Assembly: GCA_003567775.1 (NCBI GenBank)
Contig: PWYR01000096.1
Span: 1 to 44,636 of the forward strand
Direction of reading: 5' to 3'
Source of the DNA: Ignavibacteriales bacterium
GTDB lineage: Bacteria > Bacteroidota > Ignavibacteria > T3Sed10-11
DNA: 44,636 nt
Under the pieces are notes generated by a model that had not been told where the DNA came from, made no database searches, and worked only from the letters and a program-made list of their open reading frames with translations. The position numbers and the translations under genes are program-made. Shown one piece after another: positions 1-8,587 of this stretch (position 1 is its first letter; each line of letters opens with the position of its first letter).

Positions 1-1
1 A

Positions 2-25
2 GAATTTCTCGAAGACTTTACATGA
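2..25 (+). CDS. nuoC: Putative 3' end of nuoC (partial)
   Basis: Only the last seven codons would be inside the window. The frame starting at base 2 reads EFLEDFT and then stops at a TGA that overlaps the nuoD start as ATGA. A four-base stop/start overlap is typical of translationally coupled subunits, and nuoC normally precedes nuoD in complex I operons. The call rests on context and the overlap, because too little protein is visible to recognise the family. Confidence 0.4.
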   Translation, partial: EFLEDFT

Positions 26-1278
26 AAATCGATTATACACGCGATGCATCAAAAAGTAAAATACACGAAGCACTCGTAAATCAATATACAAGCATCGAGT
101 CTGACGATCCGCTCGGCAGCGATATGATTCTTAACTTCGGACCGCAGCACCCGGCGACGCACGGTGTGCTCAGGTTGTTGCTGCGTCTCGATGGTGAACG
201 TATAGTAGGATGTGTACCCGAAGTCGGTTATCTCCATCGCGGCTACGAAAAGCTTGCCGAGAACATGACGTACCACGAATATATACCCCACACCGACCGT
301 CTCGATTATCTGGCGCCGTTGTCAAACAACATGGCGTATGCGCTTGCCGTTGAACGGCTTGCGGGTATCGAAGCGCCGCCGCGCGCGCAATATATACGTA
401 CTATATGTTCCGAGCTTGCACGAATTTCTTCTCATCTCATGGCAACCGGATCGATGGCTATGGATGTAGGGGCGTTGACGGTGCTTTTGTGGACCTTCCG
501 CGAACGTGAAAAATTATATGATATTTTCGAAGTGCTGACCGGTGCACGGTTTACAACAAGCTATTCACGCATAGGCGGTGTAGCACAGGATATGACCGAA
601 GATGTCGAAAAGATGATCCGGGAATTTCTCGATTATCTCCCTGAAGCAATTCATGAGTGCGAACGATTATTAAACAGAAACCGTATCTTCGTAGAACGAT
701 GCGACGGCATCGGAATTATAAGCGGCGAGGATGCTATTGCATACGGTTTGACCGGACCCAACTTACGCGGCTCCGGCGTCGAACGCGACCTTCGTCGTGA
801 ACGTCCTTACTTTGTTTATCCAGAGCTTGACTTTGAGATTATAGCATATGAAGGCGGCGATTCGCTTGCGCGTTATTACGTCCGGCTTGATGAAATGTAT
901 GAAAGCGTGAAGATCGTCAGGCAGTGTCTTGAGAAGATTCCGAAAGGCGAGATACACGCGAATAAACCGAAGAAAGTATTGCCGCAAAAAGAACGGGTTT
1001 ATACCCGTATGGAAGAGATGATTCACGATTTTATGATTGTAAACTTCGGCATCAACCCGCCCCCCGGCGAAATTTATAGCGCCGTCGAAAATCCGAAAGG
1101 TGAGTTAGGTTTTTATATTCAAAGTAAAGGAGGGGGTGTGCCATGGCGGCTCAAGATACGCTCTCCATCATTTGTTAATATTCAGTCGCTTCCGCATCTG
1201 CTCAAAGGTGTAATGGTGTCGGATGTCGTTGCCGTTATCGGCAGTCTCGATCCGGTAATGGGCGAAGCGGATAAATGA
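22..1278 (+). CDS. nuoD: NADH-quinone oxidoreductase subunit D
   Basis: This is the 49-kDa subunit of respiratory complex I, in the peripheral arm next to the quinone site. The 418-residue length is normal. The N-terminal third has the family stretch LNFGPQHPATHGVLRLLL, then the region with YLHRGYEKLAE, and the C-terminus ends with DPVMGEADK, close to the usual FGEVDR-type ending. The frame is open to the window's left edge, but the ATG at 22 overlaps the presumed nuoC stop as ATGA, which favours this start. nuoE and nuoF follow on the same strand, so this is the middle of a nuo operon. The family assignment is secure. Confidence 0.96.
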   Translation: MKIDYTRDASKSKIHEALVNQYTSIESDDPLGSDMILNFGPQHPATHGVLRLLLRLDGERIVGCVPEVGYLHRGYEKLAENMTYHEYIPHTDRLDYLAPLSNNMAYALAVERLAGIEAPPRAQYIRTICSELARISSHLMATGSMAMDVGALTVLLWTFREREKLYDIFEVLTGARFTTSYSRIGGVAQDMTEDVEKMIREFLDYLPEAIHECERLLNRNRIFVERCDGIGIISGEDAIAYGLTGPNLRGSGVERDLRRERPYFVYPELDFEIIAYEGGDSLARYYVRLDEMYESVKIVRQCLEKIPKGEIHANKPKKVLPQKERVYTRMEEMIHDFMIVNFGINPPPGEIYSAVENPKGELGFYIQSKGGGVPWRLKIRSPSFVNIQSLPHLLKGVMVSDVVAVIGSLDPVMGEADK

Positions 1279-1317
1279 TTTATCAATCGGTAAAATTATT
1301 TAGGCGAAATTAATTTT

Positions 1318-1782
1318 ATGTTAAGCAAAGAAAGAAAAGAAAAATTAGATAAGATAATTATCAGATATCCGCAAAAACGGGCAGCGTTGCTTCCGGCGCT
1401 GCATCTTATTCAGGAGCAGGAAGGATATATATCGAAAGATGCGATGCAATATATCGTGGATTATCTTGAAATTCCGTTCGGACACGTGCTTGGAGTTGTG
1501 ACATTTTATTCGATGTTTTACGATAAACCGATCGGCAGGCATCATATTCAGGTGTGTACAAACGTAAGTTGTCAGTTGCTCGGCGCCGAAACACTCGTCG
1601 GTCACATCGGTGGTCGATGTGGCATCAAGCCGGGGGAGACCTCCGCTGACGGAAGGTTTACCATCTCCGAAGTTGAGTGTTTAGGATCTTGCGGTACGGC
1701 GCCGATGATGCAGATAAACGACGATTATCATGAAAACCTTACCGCTGAAAAAGTCAACTCAATTTTAGATTCTTTGAAGTGA
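1318..1782 (+). CDS. nuoE: NADH-quinone oxidoreductase subunit E
   Basis: This is the 24-kDa thioredoxin-like [2Fe-2S] subunit of the NADH dehydrogenase module of complex I. The four cluster ligands appear as CTNVSC in the middle and CLGSCG near the C-terminus, matching the C-x4-C...C-x3-C pattern. The N-terminal helical region includes RYPQKRAALLPALHLIQEQ and VTFYSMF, both typical of the family. It lies 39 bases after nuoD and 4 bases before nuoF, so it is almost certainly in the same transcript. The length of 154 residues is normal. Confidence 0.95.
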   Translation: MLSKERKEKLDKIIIRYPQKRAALLPALHLIQEQEGYISKDAMQYIVDYLEIPFGHVLGVVTFYSMFYDKPIGRHHIQVCTNVSCQLLGAETLVGHIGGRCGIKPGETSADGRFTISEVECLGSCGTAPMMQINDDYHENLTAEKVNSILDSLK

Positions 1783-1786
1783 AATC

Positions 1787-3055
1787 ATGAACGAAACAGA
1801 AATTAAATACTTATTGCCGGGGATACCCGGGTTACATGAAATCGACGTATACGAAAAAGAGGGTGGCTACGGAGCGTTGAGGAAAGCACTCGGTATGAAG
1901 GCCGGTGAAGTCATTGAAGAAGTGAAAAAATCGAATCTTCGCGGACGCGGCGGCGCATGTTTTCCAACGGGATTGAAATGGAGCTTTATGCCAAAGAGTT
2001 CCGAAAAACCAAAATATTTATGTGTCAACGCCGATGAAGGTGAACCGGGTACATTTAAGGACCGCGAAATACTCGAACAGAACCCACATTTACTCATCGA
2101 GGGCGTCCTCATCGCATCGTATGCGATGGGTATAAAAACTGCTTATGTTTATATCCGGGGTGAATATGTGAAGTGGATGAATATTCTTGAACGGGCAATT
2201 GCCGAGGCATACGAAAAGGGTTATATCGGCAAAAATGTCGGCGGATCGAAATATTCCGTCGATATCTTTGTACATCGCGGAGCAGGCGCATATATCTGCG
2301 GTGAGGAATCATCATTGATGAACTCACTCGAAGGTGAGCGGGGTTATCCGCGTGTGAGACCGCCGTTCCCGGCGCAATACGGATTGTGGGGATGCCCGAC
2401 GACAATTAACAATGTCGAAACACTCGCCAACGTACCGGTAATTATTAAAAACGGCGCCGATTGGTACTTAAAAATCGGTAACGAGAAACATCCCGGCACG
2501 CTGCTCTATGGAGTGAGCGGTCATGTAAATAACCCCGGTGTATTTGAATTACCGACCGATGTGTTACTAACCGACCTGATTAACAGGTATGCCGGTGGGA
2601 TGCGCGACAATAAAAAGATTAAAGCGGTCATTCCCGGCGGATCGTCGACGCCGATCCTGCGGGGCGACAGCATTGAAGGCGTCAGGATGAATGCCGACTC
2701 CCTTAAAGAAGCAGGTTCATCAATCGGAACCGGCGGTGTTGTTGTTATGGATGAGGATACCGATATCCCTCTTGTACTTGAACGGATTGCCCGGTTTTAT
2801 CATCACGAATCTTGCGGACAATGCACCCCATGCCGTGAGGGAACCGGATGGATGGAAAAAATAATCAAACGTATCAATTGCGGCGGCGGAACAATGAAGG
2901 ATCTTGATATGTTGATGAATGTAGCGAATAACATTGAGGGTAATACGATTTGCGCGCTTGGCGATGCAGCGGCCTGGCCGGTACAGAGTGCATTAAGACA
3001 TTTTCGCGATGAATTTGAAGAAAAAATTAAAAATGCGGAAACCGTTGCTGCATAG
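1787..3055 (+). CDS. nuoF: NADH-quinone oxidoreductase subunit F
   Basis: This is the 51-kDa subunit that oxidises NADH, carrying FMN and the N3 [4Fe-4S] cluster. The glycine-rich NADH/FMN stretch RGRGGACFPTGLKW, the GAGAYICGEESSL motif and the cluster motif ESCGQCTPCREG, with a later Cys in NTICALGD, are all present and in the expected order. It follows nuoE by four bases. At 422 residues it is full length. nuoG is not the next gene: the following ORF is an unrelated plug-domain protein, so the rest of complex I must be encoded elsewhere or the nuo operon is split here. Confidence 0.96.
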   Translation: MNETEIKYLLPGIPGLHEIDVYEKEGGYGALRKALGMKAGEVIEEVKKSNLRGRGGACFPTGLKWSFMPKSSEKPKYLCVNADEGEPGTFKDREILEQNPHLLIEGVLIASYAMGIKTAYVYIRGEYVKWMNILERAIAEAYEKGYIGKNVGGSKYSVDIFVHRGAGAYICGEESSLMNSLEGERGYPRVRPPFPAQYGLWGCPTTINNVETLANVPVIIKNGADWYLKIGNEKHPGTLLYGVSGHVNNPGVFELPTDVLLTDLINRYAGGMRDNKKIKAVIPGGSSTPILRGDSIEGVRMNADSLKEAGSSIGTGGVVVMDEDTDIPLVLERIARFYHHESCGQCTPCREGTGWMEKIIKRINCGGGTMKDLDMLMNVANNIEGNTICALGDAAAWPVQSALRHFRDEFEEKIKNAETVAA

Positions 3056-3142
3056 GGTGGAATTTTTTATGAGGACTGGTTATATTATTTCTTAAGCAAA
3101 GATGGCAACGAAGAATATTCTTTGCAATGAGGAGCCGGCGCT

Positions 3143-4003
3143 GTGCATCATTTAACACACAGAACGAAATGTCAAGAGAAGTCCCATTTTCCCCGAGACT
3201 TTTTTTATCTTCCGCTCGTTGTGTCGATCTTGTTTTGCAAGTTGACTTTTACTCAGGATGATCCTACCGGTACAATAAGCGGTAAAGTTGTGGACAGCAT
3301 ATCGGGCGATCCTATTCCAAATGTTAACATCGTCATTACAGGAACTTCCATCGGGACTGCTACAAATGAAGAGGGAGAGTATTTAATCCGTCAAATACCG
3401 GCGGATATGCAAACCGTCGTTTTCACACATATAGGATATGTAACACACCGTCACACCCGTAACATCTATACCGGATCGGATGTTGTTTATAATGTAACGT
3501 TATATCCCGACCATATACGACTCGAAGAAGTTGAAATAATCGGTGATACAACCGACAGACATATCCGAAGACGCGCTGCAGGAAGTAATTTAATCACCGG
3601 GACACAAATTGAGAGGTCGGGTGTCAATACATTTGGCGATTTGGTCAGACATCTAATTCCTCTGGCTACAGTGCAGGAGGAAGGAGCCAATTTATATATT
3701 TCCCTTCTTCGTGCTACTTCTCTCGTCCGACGGTATCATGGAGATAATAATCCACTCATAATCATTGACGGACTCAGGTACGGCGCCAGCCCGTTCGGTT
3801 TGGCAAATATCGTTTCCGTTGATCGGATAGAAAAATTGGAGGTAATACGAGGCCCGGCTGCGATGAGATATGGTGTCGATGCGCGTCATGGCGTCATAAT
3901 AATCGATACAAAACCCTCGCCGATATCTGCCGAAAGTATTTTTGGTACGTATAAAATAATCATTGCAGTTACGCTCGGTCTGTTGATGTTTTTCCTTTTT
4001 TAA
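3143..4003 (+). CDS. Carboxypeptidase-regulatory plus TonB-plug domain protein without a beta-barrel
   Basis: The 286-residue protein starts at a GTG preceded by GAGGAG. It has an N-terminal hydrophobic segment around residues 20-35 that could be a signal peptide. Next comes a CarboxypepD_reg-like domain (GTISGKVVDSISGDPIPNVN through the ATNEEGEY region). After that comes a plug domain (NTFGDLVRHL, then PLIIIDGLRYG and IEKLEVIRGPAAMRYG). SusC-type TonB receptors continue with a long barrel of about 700 residues. Here the protein instead stops after a hydrophobic C-terminal segment (IIIAVTLGLLMFFLF). No frameshifted barrel follows, so it looks like a stand-alone protein rather than a broken receptor. 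A role in outer-membrane transport or sensing is inference. Confidence 0.75.
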   Translation: MHHLTHRTKCQEKSHFPRDFFYLPLVVSILFCKLTFTQDDPTGTISGKVVDSISGDPIPNVNIVITGTSIGTATNEEGEYLIRQIPADMQTVVFTHIGYVTHRHTRNIYTGSDVVYNVTLYPDHIRLEEVEIIGDTTDRHIRRRAAGSNLITGTQIERSGVNTFGDLVRHLIPLATVQEEGANLYISLLRATSLVRRYHGDNNPLIIIDGLRYGASPFGLANIVSVDRIEKLEVIRGPAAMRYGVDARHGVIIIDTKPSPISAESIFGTYKIIIAVTLGLLMFFLF

Positions 4004-4060
4004 TGTAACATTAAAGCGGCATAATCGTATAAGAAAATAAAAATATGGGATAGTATAATC

Positions 4061-4462
4061 ATGACAGAACATACTCTTCACTGCCCCCGCTGCGGACATC
4101 ATAACTCTACCGACAGCAGATTTTGTAATAAATGCGGCAATGCACTTGTTGCGGACGCTGCTGCAACTGCCGTATCGCCTTCACAAAGCGCCGGCTCAAA
4201 AGCGATTATTTCTCTAATCCTCGGCATTTTATCGATATTTATGCTTGGTTTTCTTGCGGGGATTCCCGCCATGATACTGGCAAAGCACGAGGAAGATGAA
4301 ATCCGGCAAGGAAGATCCCCCGTTGCCGGTGAAATGCTTGCGAAACTCGGTTTCTGGCTCGGCTTAATCGGGACAGTATTGTCCGGATTAACCGTCTTAT
4401 TTATAATATTCATTATATTCTTTGGATTGAGTTTTCCATTAATTTTTAGTTGTGCCCTTTAG
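4061..4462 (+). CDS. Zinc-ribbon and DUF4190-type membrane protein
   Basis: The 133-residue protein begins with a zinc ribbon (CPRCGHHN at residues 8-15, FCNKCGNAL around 24-32). An Ala/Ser-rich linker follows, then two hydrophobic segments separated by KHEEDEIRQGR, the arrangement of DUF4190 proteins. It is probably a small inner-membrane protein with a cytoplasmic zinc ribbon; no biochemical role is known to me. It lies 57 bases after the plug protein and 21 bases before the ECF sigma gene, which may place it in that transcript. The similar double-ribbon design recurs in the TPR protein at 18021. Confidence 0.7.
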   Translation: MTEHTLHCPRCGHHNSTDSRFCNKCGNALVADAAATAVSPSQSAGSKAIISLILGILSIFMLGFLAGIPAMILAKHEEDEIRQGRSPVAGEMLAKLGFWLGLIGTVLSGLTVLFIIFIIFFGLSFPLIFSCAL

Positions 4463-4483
4463 CCGGGAACATATCCACGGGTT

Positions 4484-5137
4484 ATGCGTCTAACAAAACA
4501 TAATAAACAAGCACTGAAATCTGAACAGCCGAAAGAGTACATGTACGCTGTATCGGCACGGGTCATAGAACCGGTATCGGAATTATCCGATGAAGATCTG
4601 GTACGCCAATTTCAAGAGGGAAACAAAGACGCATTTCGATTGTTGGTCGAACGGAATCAGGATAAAGTGCGTTCAATTATTTTGTACACAATGAATCGCG
4701 ACGACCTTGTGGACGATATAGCACAGGATGTTTTTATTAAAGTGTACAAAGCACTCGATCAATTCCGTTTTGAATCAAAATTTTATACGTGGATTTACCG
4801 GATAACCATTAATAAGTGCAGAGATGAGCTTCGAAAGCGAAAGTGGAAAAAGTTTATTTCATTAAATAATTCTCCACCGTACGATTCGCCTAAGAATCTC
4901 AGTGAGTTGACAATCGAACAAAAACATAACGACTTTAAGGATTTCATTCGCCTGGCTTTACAAAAACTTCCCGATCGGCACCGGGAGATTATCGTATTGA
5001 AAGATATCGAAGATTATACATACGAAGAAATTGCCGATATACTACAATGCGAGATGGGAACGGTAAAATCGCGTCTCTCGCGAGCCCGGACAGCATTGCG
5101 CAAGATACTTGAACCATATATAACCGAAGAGGCATGA
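4484..5137 (+). CDS. RNA polymerase sigma factor, ECF subfamily
   Basis: The gene encodes a 217-residue sigma-70 family factor with only regions 2 and 4. Region 2 includes DDIAQDVFIKVYKALDQF and FYTWIYRITINKCRDELRKR. Region 4 includes LPDRHREIIVLKDIEDYTY and GTVKSRLSRARTALRKIL. The first 19 residues are not typical, and an in-frame ATG at 4541 preceded by GAAAGAG is a credible alternative start. The stop overlaps the downstream anti-sigma start as ATGA, so the two are translationally coupled. A regulon cannot be deduced from the sequence. Confidence 0.92.
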   Translation: MRLTKHNKQALKSEQPKEYMYAVSARVIEPVSELSDEDLVRQFQEGNKDAFRLLVERNQDKVRSIILYTMNRDDLVDDIAQDVFIKVYKALDQFRFESKFYTWIYRITINKCRDELRKRKWKKFISLNNSPPYDSPKNLSELTIEQKHNDFKDFIRLALQKLPDRHREIIVLKDIEDYTYEEIADILQCEMGTVKSRLSRARTALRKILEPYITEEA

Positions 5138-6687
5138 ACCGCAAGCGTAAATACGAGGAATTAATTTCAGCATATATCGACGATACGTTGAATGAGAAGG
5201 ATAAACAATTTGTCGAAGAAACGCTTCTGCGTGACCCGGAGTGGAGGAAGCGGTATGACCAGATGTATAGAGTACGGTCGGAAATGCGTTCACTGCTTTC
5301 CTCGGAACAACGCCAGTCGCTGTGGCCTTCATTATCCCGACGTATTAAACAGGAAGAACGAAAATCCGAAAAGATTGAATTTATTCCCGCGAAGTTTGTG
5401 CCTGTTATAACCGTGCTTGCGATGATTGTGGTCGGACTTGGTTCATTTATGATTACACGTAATTGGGATGCCGTAACTGCATACTTTGACGATACACGCG
5501 CGGTTGTTGAAGATATTTACGAACAGGGGATAGTACGGGGTGCGTTGCAACCGCTGTTTCAGGGCATTACCGACGATGATCTAATCCGGTTTGCGTTCAG
5601 CGGTGTGCTCGAGATTCCGGAATCGGACGGCCAGAGTCTTACAGTCGAAAGTGAAACGGGCGACCAATACGAACTCGAGTTTGCAGATGCAAGCATGGCT
5701 AAGGAGGTACCCTCGCTATCGGAACTTTATTCCGATCTTAATGTGACAATCGAGCAAAAACAATCTATAGATTCTGTGTTAACGAACTTTAAAAATGTTG
5801 TCCAATCGTCAGCATTTATTGCCGACGATTTAGAAGTCGTTTTGAGTCCGGAGCTGGCCGGTTTGGATAGGTTTATTATTGCATCGATTGCAGAGCAATT
5901 AGCGCCGGAACAACGAATTATACTTAACAAAGTGCTTAATCGGTTCAATCCCGAAATATCCGTGCCTGCTGTAGGACCATTTCCGCATTTTGTCGCTTAT
6001 ACCGACCACTCCGGTGCACAAATCGAGGTGAAGATTCCGCAATCACCCGACGGTGTGCAGCCGCAAGTCCGGGTAGAAGTACGGGATCGTGAAAGAGAAG
6101 TGAAATATCCTCAAGTTGCAGCGAAAACGAATGTGCGAACCTTTATCGTCGTACGTCCCGATACGGTAATAACGAGAGAATTCGAGATTCCCGATTTCGG
6201 TCAATTAGCTGCACAACGCGTCGATGCGGAAAAAATACGTCGTAAAGTCCGTGAAGAATTTGCTAAATCGCTTCATAATACTCGAATAAATATTAAACCT
6301 CAAATTGATATACACCACGACGGACAAAGTGTTCAGGTTATAACACGTGTCGATCGTCCGGGTGAACCCGGTGAAGTCCATAGACATATGGTAAAGCATG
6401 ATTCCTTAATGCTTAATCAATTTCACGAAGAGCATTTCATCCGTTTGCGTGAACTATCGAAGATAATGATGCAGCGGATTCCCGAATTCGTCGGCCAGGA
6501 TACAATCAGGATACCGCAGGGGTTCAGCCCATTCGATGAATCATTCGAAGAGAGAATGCAGCAACTCGAATACGATTTGAACCAGCTTGGTGAGAGATTG
6601 GAGAAGATGGTTGAAGAGCCGGCGAATTTTATTTTTATGCAGGACTCCATCTTTTTCCATTTATTCCCGGATACACTTTATCGATAA
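5134..6687 (+). CDS. Large membrane-anchored anti-sigma factor
   Basis: The 517-residue product starts with a cytoplasmic helical domain (ISAYIDDTLNEKDKQFVEE, LLRDPEWRKRYDQM) resembling anti-sigma zinc-finger domains, but it has no Cys or His ligands there. A single membrane segment lies near residues 88-107 (FVPVITVLAMIVVGLGSFMI). About 400 residues of predicted periplasmic sequence follow, rich in charged residues and heptad-like stretches at the end (MQQLEYDLNQLGERLEKM). Four-base overlap with the sigma gene strongly supports the partner role. No sensory domain family was recognised in the large ectodomain. Confidence 0.78.
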   Translation: MNRKRKYEELISAYIDDTLNEKDKQFVEETLLRDPEWRKRYDQMYRVRSEMRSLLSSEQRQSLWPSLSRRIKQEERKSEKIEFIPAKFVPVITVLAMIVVGLGSFMITRNWDAVTAYFDDTRAVVEDIYEQGIVRGALQPLFQGITDDDLIRFAFSGVLEIPESDGQSLTVESETGDQYELEFADASMAKEVPSLSELYSDLNVTIEQKQSIDSVLTNFKNVVQSSAFIADDLEVVLSPELAGLDRFIIASIAEQLAPEQRIILNKVLNRFNPEISVPAVGPFPHFVAYTDHSGAQIEVKIPQSPDGVQPQVRVEVRDREREVKYPQVAAKTNVRTFIVVRPDTVITREFEIPDFGQLAAQRVDAEKIRRKVREEFAKSLHNTRINIKPQIDIHHDGQSVQVITRVDRPGEPGEVHRHMVKHDSLMLNQFHEEHFIRLRELSKIMMQRIPEFVGQDTIRIPQGFSPFDESFEERMQQLEYDLNQLGERLEKMVEEPANFIFMQDSIFFHLFPDTLYR

Positions 6688-6814
6688 GTTTATTATCGCG
6701 CTTCCGGGCTATTCATTATAGACCCACTTCATTTGATATGTGCAGTTGATTTTCATTTCTGTTATCACTACATTTTGATATTGTATCGTATTCCCCACAA
6801 ATAAGACCATTCAA

Positions 6815-7264
6815 TTGAAAACAGTGAAGGTAAATATTCAGCGCACCGATAAATCTGATATAGATTTACCCGAATATACAACTGAGGGATCTGCCGGCAT
6901 GGATATCCGCGCAGCCGTCACTTCAGATGTTATCATTCAACCCGGCGATGTAGAGATTATTCCCGCGGGATTTATTATTGAACTGCCGCAGGGATATGAA
7001 GCCCAGATTCGCCCCCGTAGTGGTCTTGCTGCAAAATATGGTATCGGTGTCTTGAATGCCCCCGGTACGATAGATTCGGATTATCGTGGTGAAGTAAAAA
7101 TAATTCTTATGAATTTCGGAAAGAAGCCGTTTACCGTCCGGCGCGGTGACCGTATTGCACAGATGGTTGTTGCTCCATATACCCGCGTTGCATGGAACGA
7201 GGTTGACCGGGTTAACGAGACCGATCGCGGAGCCGGCGGATTCGGACACTCAGGAAGCCAATAA
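6815..7264 (+). CDS. dut: Deoxyuridine 5'-triphosphate nucleotidohydrolase (dUTPase)
   Basis: This enzyme hydrolyses dUTP to dUMP and pyrophosphate, keeping uracil out of DNA and supplying dUMP for dTMP synthesis. All five trimeric dUTPase motifs are visible: AGMDIRAA, PRSGLAAKYGI, GTIDSDYRGEVKIILMN, RGDRIAQMVV and RGAGGFGHSG. The length of 149 residues is typical. The track's TTG start has no strong Shine-Dalgarno sequence. A GTG three codons later is possible and would remove only MKT. The next gene starts 12 bases after the stop, which suggests co-transcription with the permease. Confidence 0.95.
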   Translation: MKTVKVNIQRTDKSDIDLPEYTTEGSAGMDIRAAVTSDVIIQPGDVEIIPAGFIIELPQGYEAQIRPRSGLAAKYGIGVLNAPGTIDSDYRGEVKIILMNFGKKPFTVRRGDRIAQMVVAPYTRVAWNEVDRVNETDRGAGGFGHSGSQ

Positions 7265-7276
7265 AAAAATATCTGA

Positions 7277-8587
7277 ATGGCGAAGAAAAAAAATAATCCG
7301 GGAAAAACAAAAGCCCAAGGAAGTCGGCAACCCGATGCTCAAACCGCATCAAAACCTATTTCGCAATTAGCACAATATCAGGTCGGTATTAGTATTGTCG
7401 CCGCTATTGTGCTGCTTATTATCTTTCTCTATACCATACGAATCGTTATATCTCCCTTTCTTATTCTCGGTGTGATAATATTTATACTCTATCCGGTGCG
7501 ATATAACATCGTCGCACGGCGTCTTCTCTGGACAAGTGTGATATTGTTTATGTTTTGGTTTTTTTATATGATCAGCGGTGTTCTTGTCCCGTTGATTATC
7601 TCATTCGGCATTGCGTATATTGTTAACCCGCTCATCGATCATCTTGAAAAAAAGCGAATTCCACGTTGGGCGACGGCGCTCGGGTTAATTCTCACGATTA
7701 TAACAATCATTGTTCTGGTATTGATAATGTTGATGCCGTTGATCATTCAGCAGTTCAACGATCTGCTTCAAAGTGTATCGAGTGCGGTTGCCGATATCGG
7801 GGAGTGGTTGCGTGAAGGTGAATTATTCGATCGGTTGGAAGGCGCCGGAGTTCCCGCCGATAATATACGCAACTTTGTTAATGTCGAGATCGTGCCGACG
7901 CTTGAAAATTTTTCTCTGCTTCTCCTCCAGGCGATGTTTGATTTCTTCATAGGGTTATCGGGAATAATTACGCACCTGATCAATCTCGTTACCGTTCCGT
8001 TCTTGTCTTTTTTCCTTATGAAAGATTTTCCGGCGGTCAAACGGCGTGTGAAAATAATGGTCCCCGACGAGTTTCAGCCGGGGGTTGTGTATTATTATCG
8101 CAAGATCGACAAGATGCTCGGAAGATATATCCGTGGATATATTGTTCTTGCCAGCATTAACGCATCGCTGGCGGGGTTACTGTTGTGGATATTCGGCGTC
8201 AAGTATGCAGCAGTGATGGCGATTATTACTTTCTTTTTGGATTTTATACCGTATTTTGGACTTGTTCTGACGATGATTCTTGCAGGGATAGTCGGCTTTC
8301 TTTCCGAACCGCCGGTACTGTTGCGTGCTCTCCTTGCAGTATTAAGCATCGGCGCTCTGGCGATACTTGAGAACTACGTTCTTGCGCCTTTTATTCTCGG
8401 CAGACCGATAGGGTTGCATCCGGTTGTATTAATTATGACCTTGTTGATTTTCGGCTTCTTCTTCGGAATCCCCGGATTAATTATCGCGCTTCCCACCACT
8501 GCCATTATTATCCTGTTCGCAAAGGAATGGGATATCCGTCGCCGTGAAAAGCTCGGGTTGCCGCCCATCGATTATAAAAACGTATGA
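7277..8587 (+). CDS. AI-2E / PerM family permease
   Basis: The 436-residue polytopic membrane protein has the AI-2E transporter family architecture. Paired hydrophobic helices at the N-terminus are followed by a soluble amphipathic region (around QQFNDLLQSVSSAVADIGEWL). Clustered membrane helices come next, including the conserved PFLSFFLMKDFP and a GRPIGLHPVVLIM region near the end. The N-terminus is unusually basic and polar (MAKKKNNPGKTKAQ) before the first membrane segment. The transported substrate is unknown; the family name reflects only some members. Its TGA overlaps the rsmI ATG by four bases. Confidence 0.88.
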   Translation: MAKKKNNPGKTKAQGSRQPDAQTASKPISQLAQYQVGISIVAAIVLLIIFLYTIRIVISPFLILGVIIFILYPVRYNIVARRLLWTSVILFMFWFFYMISGVLVPLIISFGIAYIVNPLIDHLEKKRIPRWATALGLILTIITIIVLVLIMLMPLIIQQFNDLLQSVSSAVADIGEWLREGELFDRLEGAGVPADNIRNFVNVEIVPTLENFSLLLLQAMFDFFIGLSGIITHLINLVTVPFLSFFLMKDFPAVKRRVKIMVPDEFQPGVVYYYRKIDKMLGRYIRGYIVLASINASLAGLLLWIFGVKYAAVMAIITFFLDFIPYFGLVLTMILAGIVGFLSEPPVLLRALLAVLSIGALAILENYVLAPFILGRPIGLHPVVLIMTLLIFGFFFGIPGLIIALPTTAIIILFAKEWDIRRREKLGLPPIDYKNV

